Source: Pachyseris speciosa
Taxonomy: Eukaryota; Cnidaria; Anthozoa; Scleractinia; Pachyseridae
DNA: 64,000 nucleotides
NCBI GenBank assembly: GCA_016490735.1
Contig: JAEMWC010000001.1
Location: 815,001-879,000, forward strand
Reading direction: 5' to 3'
The notes beneath the pieces were generated by a model. It did not search any database. It was not told the DNA's origin and saw only the letters and a program-made list of their open reading frames with translations. Below, piece after piece: positions 44,217-55,672 of the stretch (the first letter of the stretch is position 1; each line of letters starts with the position of its first letter). The position numbers were made by a program, and so were the translations under genes.

Positions 44217-45131
44217 ATGTCAATCCCATCTTGTCATCTTGGGCACATTTCATGTTTTGTGTTGGAGTACACAGTTCAAATCATGCAGGGAACACAGAAT
44301 AATCTCGGACTGTTTCGCGTATTCAAGCCAACCATTCTATTTCATGCACCATCGCTGCCTTCTCTTCAACAAATCTTTCGCCCACCCGAGCTTGGTAGTT
44401 CATCAGGGCTGTGGAAGCAATCTGCGGCATCGATTGGTTTTACGGCTGCTTTTACTACAACGCCTCCACCCCCTGTAAACGTGCAAGTTTCACCGATGAG
44501 TTTCTGCGCTGAATCCCAAACGATTATTCCGTCCATTTGCGTTGTATCGCAGAATTCTGACCAGCCCTGCAAAAGTGTGAAATCCTCGCCGGTTTTACAA
44601 GTTCTCGGGGAATCGGCGGAAAAATCGAACATTTGTGGCGTTCCAACTTTGAGCGGCAAAACAAGAAAGAAGAAATACCCTTGCCCGCTATGTGATATAC
44701 GATGCAGCAACAACGGACAACTTCAAGGACATCTGCGCATTCACACCGGTGAAAAGCCGTTTCAATGTACTTTTGATGGCTGCGATAGACGCTTTGCACG
44801 CAACGAGGAATTAACGCGGCATAAACGTATCCACACCGGAGTGCGACCTCACAAGTGTGACATATGCAACAAAGCGTTTGGTAGAAAGGATCACTTGAGC
44901 AAACATCAAAAGACACATCTTCAAACTGCGGAGAAAAAGGTGTTTACTTGTGTTGTATTGGGATGTGGCCAGAAGTATAGTCGCTCTGATGCCCTCACGA
45001 GGCATCAGTGGACTGCTCATTCACTAACAAAGGCAAGCTCTAGAGCCATCAAGCGCTTACCGCGTGATCCTCATGTATTGAGAGCCGTGAATCAATGTTC
45101 AGTCTCGGCGAATAGCACTTGGACTCTCTAG
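44217..45131 (+). CDS. C2H2 zinc-finger protein, four fingers, intronless
   Basis: A single open frame of 304 aa from the first ATG of the frame. The N-terminal 150 residues are Ser/Pro/Thr-rich with a TTTPPPP stretch and no known domain. Four C2H2 fingers follow: C156/C159/H172/H176, C184/C189/H202/H206, C214/C217/H230/H234 and C245/C250/H263/H268. The first linkers are canonical (TGEKPF, TGVRPH); the last is not. A basic KTRKKK precedes the fingers. Finger spacing (C-X4-C in 2 and 4) and residues such as ARNEELTRH and GRKDHLSKH resemble EGR/WT1/KLF-type DNA-binding factors, so a nuclear transcription factor is likely. Orthology is not clear. Met23 is an alternative start. Confidence 0.8.
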   Translation: MSIPSCHLGHISCFVLEYTVQIMQGTQNNLGLFRVFKPTILFHAPSLPSLQQIFRPPELGSSSGLWKQSAASIGFTAAFTTTPPPPVNVQVSPMSFCAESQTIIPSICVVSQNSDQPCKSVKSSPVLQVLGESAEKSNICGVPTLSGKTRKKKYPCPLCDIRCSNNGQLQGHLRIHTGEKPFQCTFDGCDRRFARNEELTRHKRIHTGVRPHKCDICNKAFGRKDHLSKHQKTHLQTAEKKVFTCVVLGCGQKYSRSDALTRHQWTAHSLTKASSRAIKRLPRDPHVLRAVNQCSVSANSTWTL

Positions 45132-45970
45132 CTTATTTATTGCCCTTATGACGTTTATTGTTATAGCAGAATATGGTCGGAGGTAAAATAGGCCTTCAAG
45201 ACAGAGGGCATGCAGAGAAAGGTCACAGAAATGGGACACTGACAACTGTGAGGATTGAACTAACAAGTCTATGAGCGCCGTTGTTGTATGCTTGGAGATA
45301 AAGGGTATTAAAGCTGCTATCATCGCCTGTTGGCAGTTACTGCGTGCTTTCATGGTGGTATAAAATCTTAGGAGCGCGACCTTTCATGCGAAACTTAATC
45401 TCCTTCGGACATTAGTCTACTCGTCATTCGAAGCTCAAAGAGAGCCGCTTCAAAACTGTGCTGCAGTAGTCCCAAAAACAAAGACAAAAGAGACAGATCT
45501 GATTCAAGCCAAGTAATTCATAATGGTTGATTAATTATCACAGCACTATTTACTTTCCCCGAAACATAAAACATACTCTCATCTGTTTGTTTGCCATAAC
45601 TGAACTGCATTTACCATTTCAGTCAAAATTGCAAATCAACACTGATCAATGGATAATTTAGAATTCTATTAACAACATTGTTAGTTCAAGTTTTCATTGT
45701 CAAACAACAACATGACTGTTTTCTTTCGTGATTCTTTGTTCTACTTAAAATGTCGCTTTACTCACCAATCCAATGAAAGGAAAACAACTGCGTCAAACCG
45801 CGATTTGACGCCGGAAAGAGACGATTCATTTCCGTGGGAAAATTGACAGACAATAGATCCATTTGAGCATCTTAGGTTTTTCAAAAGTTGTAATTAAAAC
45901 TGTCCGAGACCGCAATTATTTGCCTGTTATCGTGCAATTATTGTTCTATTTTCTGCTGTAATTTGAAAAT
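45132..45970. other. 3' flank of the zinc-finger gene, nothing recognised
   Basis: AT-rich sequence with no open frame of note, no recognised repeat family and no RNA gene. Confidence 0.4.
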
Positions 45971-46604
45971 CCTTGAAGAACGGAAAGTTTGACATAAGTC
46001 AATGATTAGAGAATTACGACTCTGATCTTGATTAAATGGAGCTAAAATCTTACATCAACTGAGGCCATGGTCAGTTTCACAACATCACGCCTACCGTAAA
46101 CATTTACGGTAAAACAATCGAAGGGCTGGGAGCATAACCGACCCAAATGACTTTTAGGGCCTTTTTTTGTATACGCGTTTTCTTGAAAAAGAGTGGAAAA
46201 TGGTCAAAAAAATTGTTCTATTGAATCAAAGGCCACATGCAAATATTCAGCTGATTTGGACGAAGAAAAGAAAAAAGCCCTATAAGTCCTTGAAGAACGG
46301 AAAGTTTGACATAAGTCAATGATTAGAGAATTACGACTCTGATCTTGATTAAATGGAGCTAAAATCTTACATCAACTGAGGCCATGGTCAGTTTCACAAC
46401 ATCACGCCTACCGTAAACATTTACGGTAAAACAATCGAAGGGCTGGGAGCATAACCGACCCAAATGACTTTTAGGGCCTTTTTTTGTATACGCGTTTTCT
46501 TGAAAAAGAGTGGAAAATGGTCAAAAAAATTGTTCTATTGAATCAAAGGCCACATGCAAACATTCAGCTGATTTGGACGAAGAAAAGAAAAAAGCCCTAT
46601 AAGT
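45971..46604. repeat. 317-bp tandem duplication
   Basis: The segment beginning CCTTGAAGAACGGAAAGTTT at 45971 restarts at 46288, and the two copies are almost identical. The unit contains the left part of the MITE that is complete at 46437-46634, so one breakpoint falls inside that MITE. Confidence 0.9.
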
Positions 46605-46634
46605 CATTTGGGTCGGTTATGCTCTCAGCCCTTC
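46437..46634. mobile_element. 198-bp MITE, GAAGGSCT...AGSCCTTC family, copy 1
   Basis: The ends GAAGGGCTGGGAGCATAACC and, as the right complement, GAAGGGCTGAGAGCATAACC match for about 45 bp. They are flanked by AATC (left) and AATT (right). The family relates to the element at 55186-55507 through the GAAGG...GGAGCATAACC ends. Confidence 0.75.
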
Positions 46635-46639
46635 AATTG

Positions 46640-48340
46640 TTGGCAGTCAAGTTGGCGGTAGAAATCTGTTGAAATTATTTCTTGCAAATTATATCGTAGG
46701 GGTAGAGCTTTTGAACAACTTGAGTCTTGTGCCGAATACAGAACTAACTTGCATTCGATTCCGAGATAAATACCCAGGTAAGAAAACGAGCATTCGTGTA
46801 CCGATATTAGTTTCAACTTAATTTCCGCTTCCTCGCTTTTTGCTGTTCGTTGCTTTGTTGGTGTTTTTTTAGAAGTGTGAAACGGCAAACATCGGAGAAC
46901 TTCCTTAGCTTCAAGCAGCCCCTCCCTCCGCTCAGGAATTGTCGCGTTAAAAAAAACACACACGCCTGAGCAGTTTTAAACATAGTCTAAACCATGACGA
47001 GATGTGTTCATCTTTCATAAAATTTTCCTCTCCGAACCTCTAGTTTATGCGTGGGAATAGAAATTGACGACGGTGTTATTTATAATCCCTCTAAGCGTGG
47101 GCGCGCGTTTATGGTTCGGTTTTGTTTTCAGCGACTCTGTTTTCGGGCATTTTAAAGTCACCAGTGCCATACGTGAAGAAAATGTCTTTTGACTGATGTT
47201 TTGATTTCGTAGGGGTAAAGCCTGCAAGGGACCTTGAAGAAGAATAACCCAATGGATTCCAACACGTTCAACTGCGCTCTTTTTTTATCGGCGTAACGCC
47301 TAATCCAGTCTTTTTCTGTCGTTTCTATTTGAAAAAGACTTCTTAAAACCCATTGTTTTCATTCACACGTATCCCTTTTCAATTGTCCACACGTAACGAT
47401 TGAAAACGATAGGAAAGGGACTTTCTAGCGACTTCTGTTGATGCTGCTACGTCATCGTTTCCAAATCCCCTTTCACATTTGTTCTTGCCGTCCGCACGTA
47501 CGTACTGAGGTTAAGTCTCCGTTTTCAAGAAAATGTCTACTTTAGACACTGCAGAATTTTGAAAGTCTCCGTTTTCGAATCATTTTAGTTCTAATTCATT
47601 TGAATGCATAACCTAACGAGGATAAAAAACGTTTAATTTTCAAATAAAAACGATGAAAACGAGATGCGCTGAATGTGACGTCTTTCATTTATTGATCTCG
47701 GTTGGGTAGACCATGAGGAGTCACCGCCAAAAGCGATCGAAACACGCGGGCACGCGTCAAAATTGTCTCTCGCGTTGCGACGTCGTGCGCGAGGCAATTT
47801 CTGCGCGGGTAAGCGTATTTCGCTCGCTTTTCTCTCCCTTGGAGAATAAGAAATAGTCTGCGTTGGAAAACGAAGTTTGTAAATTCAACGTGAGAAGCAG
47901 TACGTGAAACTTCTGACATTTTGAAGAAGCATTCTATTGCGACACTTGTGTGACTATAAGAAGAGGGTAGCAAAGGGGGGCGGGGGTGGGGGTCGTGATC
48001 CCGTTTCACGCACGAATTTTAAGAAAATTCCCGCATCTCGTATACTTTTTACAGACTTTCACGAATCACGGATTGAAATGACCATAAACCCAGCTTTCAC
48101 CTTGTCTTGCATCAGAAACAACGAGACAAGAGACCAGAGTCATACGTGGAAGTTGTTCATCGTGGCAGATGTAATAATAGTAACTAGTTTCGAAAGTCAC
48201 TGCTGGCGTTTCATCAGGCAATGAGGCAGACTGGATACGCAACATGATGGTAAATGATTCTGTCATTAGGGTGAAATCCCATCTGTTGCTGACGACAGAC
48301 TTTTTCACGAAGCTTTTTACTGAAACGACTTGACTCGAAA
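46640..48340. other. stretch without recognised genes
   Basis: Several minus-strand frames of 60-112 codons (such as 46625-46963 and 47689-48009) show no domain, and no spliced model could be supported. No repeat family was recognised. Confidence 0.35.
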
Positions 48341-49030
48341 AAGCAGGGGCAGATCTAGGGCTAGGAAGCCGACTGGAATAAACTACCGTCGATGCGAAAG
48401 TATCTAGGGGGGTCCGGGGTCATGCTCCCCCGGGAAATTTTGAAATTTTAGTCCTCGGACTGATGCGATTTTCGGTATTCTGAGGGGCAAATCAAAGCCT
48501 GCTATGTCTTTTAATGGCTGTAAATTCAAGTCAACTTTTGCGTTAATTAGAAAGAATATGCGAAAAAGATCGACAGTTATTAATGCGCTTTCCAGTTATA
48601 TTCAATTGTATATTTACAAATCTATGTTGTAGTACAATAAAATACTTAATTTAAACTCGTCATGTCTAGGAGCTATACAAGCTCGTTCGAAATACGTACG
48701 TGTATTCCTTACATATAAAAATTTACGTATGTTACAAAGTTAAAATCTAAAACTTCAAATTTACTATAATCTAATATATATGAGTACAATTAACTACAAA
48801 ATCTACACAACTATTCACTAAACATCAACACAAAGAATCATCTCAACCGCACAATAAAATGTGAGAACGTAATAAAAATACTGGTGGGATAAAATTGCCA
48901 AAAAGTTAAAAGTATAATTTTCTCAGTTCACTCTTGAAATGGGCGACATTGCTCGCCAGTTTCACTCTTGAAGGTAGACTGTTCCAGAGCTGCGCACAGA
49001 TGCAATTAATGAGAGGAAAACAAATCATAA

Positions 49031-49612
49031 GGATACTTCACAAATTAATGTGATAAAGTAAGCTGAAGCCACTCAAAAGGCACTAAGGCCACAAGGTAGC
49101 GGGCATTACCCCTTAAATCTACCAAAGCAAAGATTGAGCCCAAGCATTAGCAGCCATGGACAGCTGTTTTGGCCTTGTTAGGCCTCATCAGCATGGCATA
49201 GCTAATGCTCAGGTGCAAGTACCCACATATCAATAAAACAAGCAATGAAAACGTAAAGCTTGTGGGATGTGGCTGGAGTGACAAGGATACTTCACAAATT
49301 AATGTGATAAAGTAAGCTGAAGCCACTCAAAAGGCACTAAGGCCACAAGGTAGCTACCTTGTTGGTTTTGAGTGGCTTGGTTCCTGACGGTCAAATAAGT
49401 CACGGTGTTGTTAGTTATGTGAAGGCACTGAAGACTGTGAAATGTGGTACTTGAGCCTGGCATTAGGTATGCCATGCTGATGAGGCCTAACAAGGCCGAA
49501 ACAGCTGTCCATGGCTGCTAATGCTTGGGCTCAATCTTTGCTTTGGTAGATTTAAGGGGTAATGCCCGCTAGCTTGTGGCCTTAGTGCCTTTTGAGTGGC
49601 TTCAGCTTACTT
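49031..49612. mobile_element. Penelope-like terminal repeat with inverted and direct copies
   Basis: A block of about 75 bp (GGATACTTCACAAATTAATG...) at about 49029 recurs directly at 49283. A longer block (AAGCTGAAGCCACTCAAAAG through GACAGCTGTTTTGGCC) at 49060-49195 recurs inverted at 49465-49612. GACAGCTGTTTCGGCCTTGT-type words are typical of Penelope-like ends. No coding part remains. Confidence 0.55.
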
Positions 49613-50059
49613 GGCAGATAATAGAGCGGAAATTGGATGATAAGGTGTTGTAACATTATGGCATTCCTTGGTAGTGCCGGGACCGGGAGGCCCGTGCCCC
49701 CCGCCCTCCCCAGTTTTTCGCCCACTCAAAATTAAAAACACCCTTGGGTTATGATCAAAAGTTGAAAATAAAATTTTAGTCTCCAGAGGTTTGAGACAAT
49801 TGCAAGACGTCAATAACTTTCATAAAAGGAATCATTCCTGCTAAACTATAGTATCCATTTCCCCAGTTAATGGTTCTCCTTTTTATTACACAAGTTGATG
49901 CACAAAAACAAGAGAGATTGCGAAGCTAGGGAAAAAGTCGCCTCAGAGAAACAAACAGTTGGATAAATTAGGGCCGAAACTCAAAACGAGTCAAGAGGAG
50001 TCCATGATTTCTGCCCAACAAGGTGGACTGTACGCGAAGATTTGTTAGCGGGGGTTCTG

Positions 50060-50990
50060 AATAACTACATGGAGCTCATGACATGAGATGATGACAACTT
50101 TTCCATTCTACTTTGGGTGCACGTTAGGAGAGTTTGTCTTGAAGCACACTGAAAATTTGAGCCGCGCATTGCAAGACTCCTCCATGTCAGTGGCCCAAGG
50201 ACAGCGACTAGCTGAGGACGTATGTAAGACTCTATCAAAGGATAGAAATTAAGGCGAGTTTGATTTGTTTTGAACGAGGTTGTTAAAGAAGAAACGCGAG
50301 GTGAATGGAGTCGCCGAGCCACACTGAGCTGCCAAGAAAATGACGAGCTCCAGCGCGGACAGAAGTAGGAGACAGAGGCACACATTATTTCCCTTCTACA
50401 CCCAAGGAACATTTCCATCACATGTATTATTCAGCAACTGATGTGACGATAGAATGTATTCGAACTAGATTTAACCAGAAGGTCTTCAAGGTCTACCAAA
50501 GCATACTGGAACTTCTTCTGAAGACGATAGCAGGCGAAGACCACAAAGAAGAACTAACGAAAGTGACGAACGTATACGGGGATACTAGAACCCCAGCTGT
50601 CCCTTCTTCCAGACATGGTGCAGTCAGTGGGGTACGACACCTCCCGATTTGACATTGCTGATCTCCCTTTCTCAGTCACTCGGAAATGCACACGTAAGCT
50701 TATGATTGTCGTGCCAGCTACCAACGCCGTCAGTGAGCGCTGTTTCTCTGCTTTAAAGCGGTTAAGACCTACCTATGTTCAACTCCAGATGAGGCCAGGC
50801 TTAACCACCTTATGCTTCTGCATGTCCACTAACAAGGACTTGCATGGCAGATGGTATGGACATAAGCAGTGAAGTCGCCAATTTATTTGTGGGAGACAAC
50901 CAGCGGCGCAAACATTTGTTTGGCAAGTTTTCACAATACGACCTTCAAACAAAGTCTGTGTTTGCCTCTAAAGCAACTCAGACAGTCTAA
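50060..50990 (+). pseudogene. hAT-like (ZMYM1/DUF4371-type) transposase C-terminal half
   Basis: Across broken plus frames one reads TLGEFVLKHTENLSRALQDS, then SVAQGQRLAEDVCKTL, FNQKVFKVYQSILELLLKTI, and finally the hAT dimerisation block LMIVVPATNAVSERCFSALK. A last piece, FVGDNQRRKHLFGKFSQYDL, ends at a stop near 50990. This order matches hAT-family transposases. Multiple stops and frameshifts make it a relic. Confidence 0.65.
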
Positions 50991-51108
50991 AACGACCACG
51001 AAATCAATATGATGAAAGGCTGCAGGTGAAGAAACATTAAGTGGTTTCAAGATACAGAGACCAAAACCCGCACTTTTCAATGACAACAAGCTCTTTAAAA
51101 TCTGTGCC

Positions 51109-51127
51109 CCCCCTCCCCCCCCCCCCC
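51109..51127. repeat. C-rich run
   Basis: Cytosines broken by a single T, inside a CCAGTTTCTCAAGG-type repeat that resembles sequence near 49680-49730. Confidence 0.7.
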
Positions 51128-51406
51128 AGTTTCTCAAGGCTTGCTACGGCCCTGCACATGCAATGAACAATCACACAAGAAATTCTCGCCAAAATCTCTA
51201 ACGATGGAGAGATGAGAATATCTTTGTCAAGTATCGCATACAATTGTCATGAAATTCTAGATTCTCTTAAGTCTTGAGCTAACAACTAAAACTAATAAAA
51301 ACTGCGTCAAAGAACCCCGCCGCCGCGCCGACAATGCAGATTCATTTCAATCCCAAATGCCGCTTTACGTACGGAAACTGCCAGTCTAGGCCCGTTTATA
51401 GGGGGA

Positions 51407-51443
<37 letters not shown>

Positions 51444-51679
51444 AAGTGAAACACGAAAATTTGGTTATCAAAGGAGTTGACAATGTAGGTTGACCATCGT
51501 AAAGAGATTCAAAAAGCTGACATTTCGATCGTTAGCTCTACGTCAGAGTAAATCGAGAGATTGTGGGTTGTGTACGGTTTATACACAGAAGGTAGATCTA
51601 AGCTATTGGTGGTAATGTGGTAACGTGAAAAACAGGAATAAATGAATTGGATGAAAATCGTTCGTTGATACGATGGGAA

Positions 51680-51919
51680 TTAAGGGTGCCGATTTGAAAG
51701 ATTTTTTTGCTCTAGATTTTTACGGCTTCCCGTGGTACCTTGTTGTAGGGAAAGGCCGGAGATCGACTTGTGTTGTTTGGAAAGGCTAGGGAGATTAAAA
51801 TGTCGGGCGACTGGTTTGTATGCGTCATCGTCATCTTTCTCAACACCAAGTAGGTGTTCTCGGAATCGGTCGCCTAGTCGTCTTCCTGTTTCGCCGATAT
51901 ATACGGGGCGTCTTATACA
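51680..51919 (-). pseudogene. Penelope-like GIY-YIG endonuclease fragment
   Basis: The minus strand reads CIRRPVYIGETGRRLGDRF, then REHLLGVEKDDDD and AYKPVARHFNLP, to a stop at 51680. The YIG motif and the GxRLxDRFxEH block define the GIY-YIG nuclease of Penelope-like elements. Downstream, CATTTCGATCGTTAGCTCTACGTCAG (about 51520) is the matching terminal-repeat style sequence. The reverse transcriptase is absent, so the copy is 5'-truncated. Confidence 0.7.
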
Positions 51920-52536
51920 CTAGACCACCTTTAACTCCAAAATCAAACTCATTCAGAAGAAACCATCCATCATAAAACTCGTTGCCATGAATGATGACAA
52001 ACACAATGTGTCCGAGTCTGATGTTGCCATGGAAACCAAACAAGCTTTTGAAAGCTCTCTTTAAAAGTGCCTCCTCGGTAAACAATAATGATCAAACACA
52101 CTTAGTCAGTGAGGAAAGATCAGGCAACAAACATTGCTTTACAGGTTATGCTTGTATTGATCAAGGTAGTGAACCTAAACTTGTGGACTCTGGTTATTTG
52201 CAGAGAGAAAAGCCTTCAAAGTTTCACTTTGCCCCAAAATGATGTTTTTTGTCTATACGTACCATCAATCCTTCGCAGTTTAACAGATTGACTTTATTCT
52301 GGTTCACTGCCTAGAAGGTTTGTCAATTACAAATTCCATGCCAGTTTCAACTTTCCGTGGCCAGATTTTGCCATCTATTCCAGCAATACCAGTGCAAAAG
52401 TTAAAGTTACGCATGAAGAAAAGGAACAAAATAAATCAGGCATGACAATACATTTCACCAGCAAAGTAATAGCATAGAAATGGAATGAAAACAACATATT
52501 AACTCCAAAATAGTGCAAGAATAAAATGAAAATCTT

Positions 52537-52857
52537 ACCTCACAAACGAACAGTCTAAACAAATCTTTTTTTCACTGAATCCCTTATTCAGAGAGCAAAC
52601 ATTACGAAACACCTCTTCTGCCTCCAAATTAAGGACTGAGGAAATTTGCAAAAAAGGCAAACAAGTAAGCAGAAAGGATCCCCCGAAACAATTTACTATT
52701 TTCTTCTCTGTTCTCTGACCAGGCTTCAATCCTGCACCAACACCTGTCCAGTCACCTTGAACTTTCAATGAAACTTCCACAAGTGAAGATTGAAGACTGG
52801 TGAGACAAGGCTCTTTTGCCTTTAGGCCCTTGTCCATGAACAACAAACTGTCAGCAG
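52537..52857 (-). CDS. candidate exon of an unidentified minus-strand gene
   Basis: An open frame of about 107 codons (AADSLLFMDKGLKAKEPCL, then GDWTGVGAGLKPGQRTEKKI and FLQISSVLNLEAEEVFRNV) ends at a good GT donor (TTTGTGAG then GTAAGA). It may begin at an AG acceptor after TTATTTCAAG. Composition is protein-like, but I do not recognise the family. A possible downstream piece on the same strand is 52085-51925 (EEALLKRAFKSLFGFHGNIRL). A complete model could not be built. Confidence 0.3.
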
Positions 52858-53414
52858 CTTGAAATAACGAGCGTTTGAACAAAGTTTCTTATATCATAGT
52901 TTGTGCCAATAAGCAGTTCTTTGAAATTGGCAAGGTTTAAGCCTTCTCAGCCCTTATGATGAGCTCAGACACCAGCAAATGACCCAAAACACAGTTAGGG
53001 CGATTTTCACACATTACCAAGGTAAATTCTGCAAATGATTCTGCCGACCAGACAGTGAATTCAAATGAGCTGAGTATAGCTACGTGACCAGCTGCCATGT
53101 GACAATATACAGTTGCATAACGTCCTCGATCAAGAAGAGTTTCAATACCTCCCCTCCCCCCCGAAAAAAATTAGGCTTGTATACAAGTACAAGACCGCCT
53201 TGAAACATAAATTTTATCTAATTGGCTAAATGTATAAGAAAAAATTACAGTGATAACCGCACTACCGTTTCCCCTCACCGAAAAACGCTTACTCATCTTT
53301 TTGACACGTTTTCTTCAAATTTTCGACCATTCTTGAGTTTAATCAATAAGAAGAGAAGTCGCGAACTTTGAAAGGTTTTGTTGTCTGTCTTCTGCCGCCA
53401 AAGCACAACATTCC

Positions 53415-53525
53415 CACCCTCCATTCCTCGTTCCTCGATATTTCGTTTTCCGTTTCCGGTTTTTCGATTTTCCGTTCCCATTCGCATTCCCGTCCCCGTT
53501 CCCGTTTTCATTCCATTTCCAAAAG
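53415..53525. repeat. degenerate TTCCCG/TTCCRT pyrimidine tract
   Basis: About 100 bp of imperfect hexamer-like units (TTCCCATTCGCATTCCCGTC and similar), strongly strand-biased for C and T. It lies just before the left arm of the large inverted repeat. Confidence 0.6.
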
Positions 53526-53571
53526 TCGCGCATGCATTCATTTCAGGTTGTGACTAAAAAGGTGTCCGCGA

Positions 53572-54085
53572 GGAGACTGGAGCCTATTATTCCGACTCTC
53601 CTCGAACTTCTCGGCTTCGCGAGGAAGGTATGTGTGAACTGAGGTTGGATACTCCAAAATATGGTGGATTGATTAAACATTTTACAAAGGTTTGTGTCCT
53701 TTAAAGGCCTTATTATTTTCATGTTGAATAGAATGTAGAATGAAGGTGCAAAAGCAAGCGAAACATGCGATCGTTGCTAGTGATGGATAGAATGGATACC
53801 TTACAAAGCTTGGAATCTTTAGGTGTTGAGTTCTCCAAATACAATCTTATGGTTAGCAACATATGCCTCTCGGAGAACAAGAGAAAATACTCAAACAATC
53901 TTAAACAACTCCATTTTTGAGTCCTTTAATTCAACTATAAGAGCTTTTATTTTTTTAATACTTCAGCTTACTTGTGGTAAACTGGTAGACCAATCTTTGA
54001 GGCAAAAAATGTAAACAACTGCCTTGTAAAGTAGAGACAGAAACATTGGCTTTTCAATGGTGTTGATATAACATGGATATCAAGC
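53572..54085. repeat. left arm of a 0.5-kb inverted repeat
   Basis: The reverse complement of 58022-58545 with moderate divergence: GTATGTGTGAACTGAGGTTGG, TAGTGATGGATAGAATGGATAC and TTGGTTTTTCA-type blocks recur in mirrored order. Each arm contains a GT donor-like site after GAGGAAG or GACGAAG. The spacer is about 3.9 kb. Confidence 0.8.
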
Positions 54086-54724
54086 TTTTAGTTTGTAGCA
54101 TGCAATACTGAAAGGTGTCAATAGCCCCACTCTTCAATGGTAACTTGCAAACCACTGAAACCAGCAATCTGAGCCCATCAAGGAATAAAAGAAAAGCAAC
54201 AAGACTTCTTGCTTGTGCTTGCTTGTTTAAACTATTTTGTTTTCATAGGATGATTTTTCAAATCACTGTACAGTTGCACTTTTTGTTGGAGTAATCAGTC
54301 GTGTAACACTCACAACCACCTCACAAGTACTGTTCCATTTGACTTTAAACATCATGTTCTGAATATTCATACCTTAAACTTAGGGAACTTGGCATATTGC
54401 TGAGTATAGATTGCTAATGGGCAGTTTCTCTTTTTGGACACTTGAGCATGTCCCCCTGCTCTTGAAACAGTGATCGCTGAGTTACAGCAAGTATAAATTG
54501 AAGTAAAATTATGAGATAGGGTCAGCAATGCGTAAACATCTTTGGTAGTAACAAGAGATTCTTACATTTTGTGGACTTGATTTTGTAGTATCTTGAACCT
54601 GTTTCTTTCTCTTATCCTTTCCTTGATGGCACCACAGAATTTTTCACCAACACATGTACTGTTTTCACAACAACCTGTTGCCTCCATTGTTTGTCAACTT
54701 GTTTCTTATAAATAGTCAAATTCA

Positions 54725-55580
54725 CAGCTGTAGCACCAGAACAGCCAACAATTATCGCATGCATCATTGCCGAACTAATTTGAAAAAATTCACAATTGCT
54801 TACCATTAGGTCCAAAGATCTGGAATTCCCTCCCTGTTACAATCACTTCTCTGTCAAGTTTTCCTAACTTTAAGAAGAAACTGCCACAGGTTTTAGTAAA
54901 ATAATTGTTGAATTGGCTAGGCTGCACACTTGAGCACTATCTTTGGAAACATACTGACAGTATGCACAAGGTAGTCTCAGGTCACCTTGCCACAGCTATA
55001 GCACCAGAACAGCCAACAATAATTATTATAGCATGCATCATTGCCAAACTAATCCGGTCTGAAAAAATTCACAATTGTTTACCATTAGGTCCAAAGATCT
55101 GGAATTCCCTCCCTGTTACAATCACTTCTCTGTCAAGTTTTCCTAACTTTAAGAGGAAACTGCCACAGGTTTTAGTAAAATAATTGAAGGCCTTGGAGCA
55201 TAACCATCCTATGTCGAATTTTGAGTCGTTTTTCGATTTTGCTTGGATTTGTCTGAATTTCTGCATGTGAACTGCAATTCGATGGAAACACATTGTATGG
55301 TATTTTTTGGCTGATTCATCCAGAATCCAGAAATGCATTTTTTCTTTCGTACACCAAGAAACCAACCTTCCATGGGAGTGGTTTGCAAGTTGCATTACAT
55401 CTTCTTTCAATCGAATTGCAGTTTACATGCAACAATTCGGGCAAATCCAGGCAAAATCGAAAAACAACCCAAAATTCGACATAGGATGGTTATGCTCCGA
55501 GGCCTTCAATTGTTGAATTGGCTAGGCTGCACACTTGAGCACTATCTTTGGAAACATACTGTCAGTATGCACAAGGTGGC
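54725..55580 (+). mobile_element. LINE 3' end, tandemly duplicated (period about 268 bp)
   Basis: The plus strand carries a reverse-transcriptase C-terminus (LPLGPKIWNSLPVTITSLSS, then FPNFKRKLPQVLVK) twice: the first copy at about 54800-54900 is frameshifted, the second at about 55060-55180 is open. GCACACTTGAGCACTATCTT follows each. The second copy is split by the MITE at 55186-55507. A GAT microsatellite at 55645-55672 follows. Confidence 0.65.
55186..55507. mobile_element. 322-bp foldback MITE with AATT duplication and known empty site
   Basis: The ends GAAGGCCTTGGAGCATAACC and, as the right complement, GAAGGCCTCGGAGCATAACC extend into long arms (ATCCTATGTCGAATTTTG and its complement). 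AATT flanks both sides (55182-55185 and 55508-55511). The tandem copy without the insertion (about 54897-54920, AAAATAATTGTTGAATTGG) shows the unoccupied site with a single AATT. Confidence 0.9.
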
Positions 55581-55644
55581 CTCAGGTCACCTTGTCACAT
55601 ATTGTACTTATAAATTGTTAATGTATTAGAAAAAAAGGCAAATG

Positions 55645-55672
55645 ATGATGACGATGATGATGATGATGAGGA
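55645..55672. repeat. GAT microsatellite
   Basis: GATGATGATGACGATGATG-type units just 3' of the LINE tail. Confidence 0.8.

Noticed and set aside
44086..44478. 130-codon frame overlapping the zinc-finger gene
   Set aside because: It is in another frame of the C2H2 coding sequence and lacks motifs.
50065..50421. 118-codon minus frame
   Set aside because: It is antisense to the hAT-like transposase relic, which explains the sequence better.
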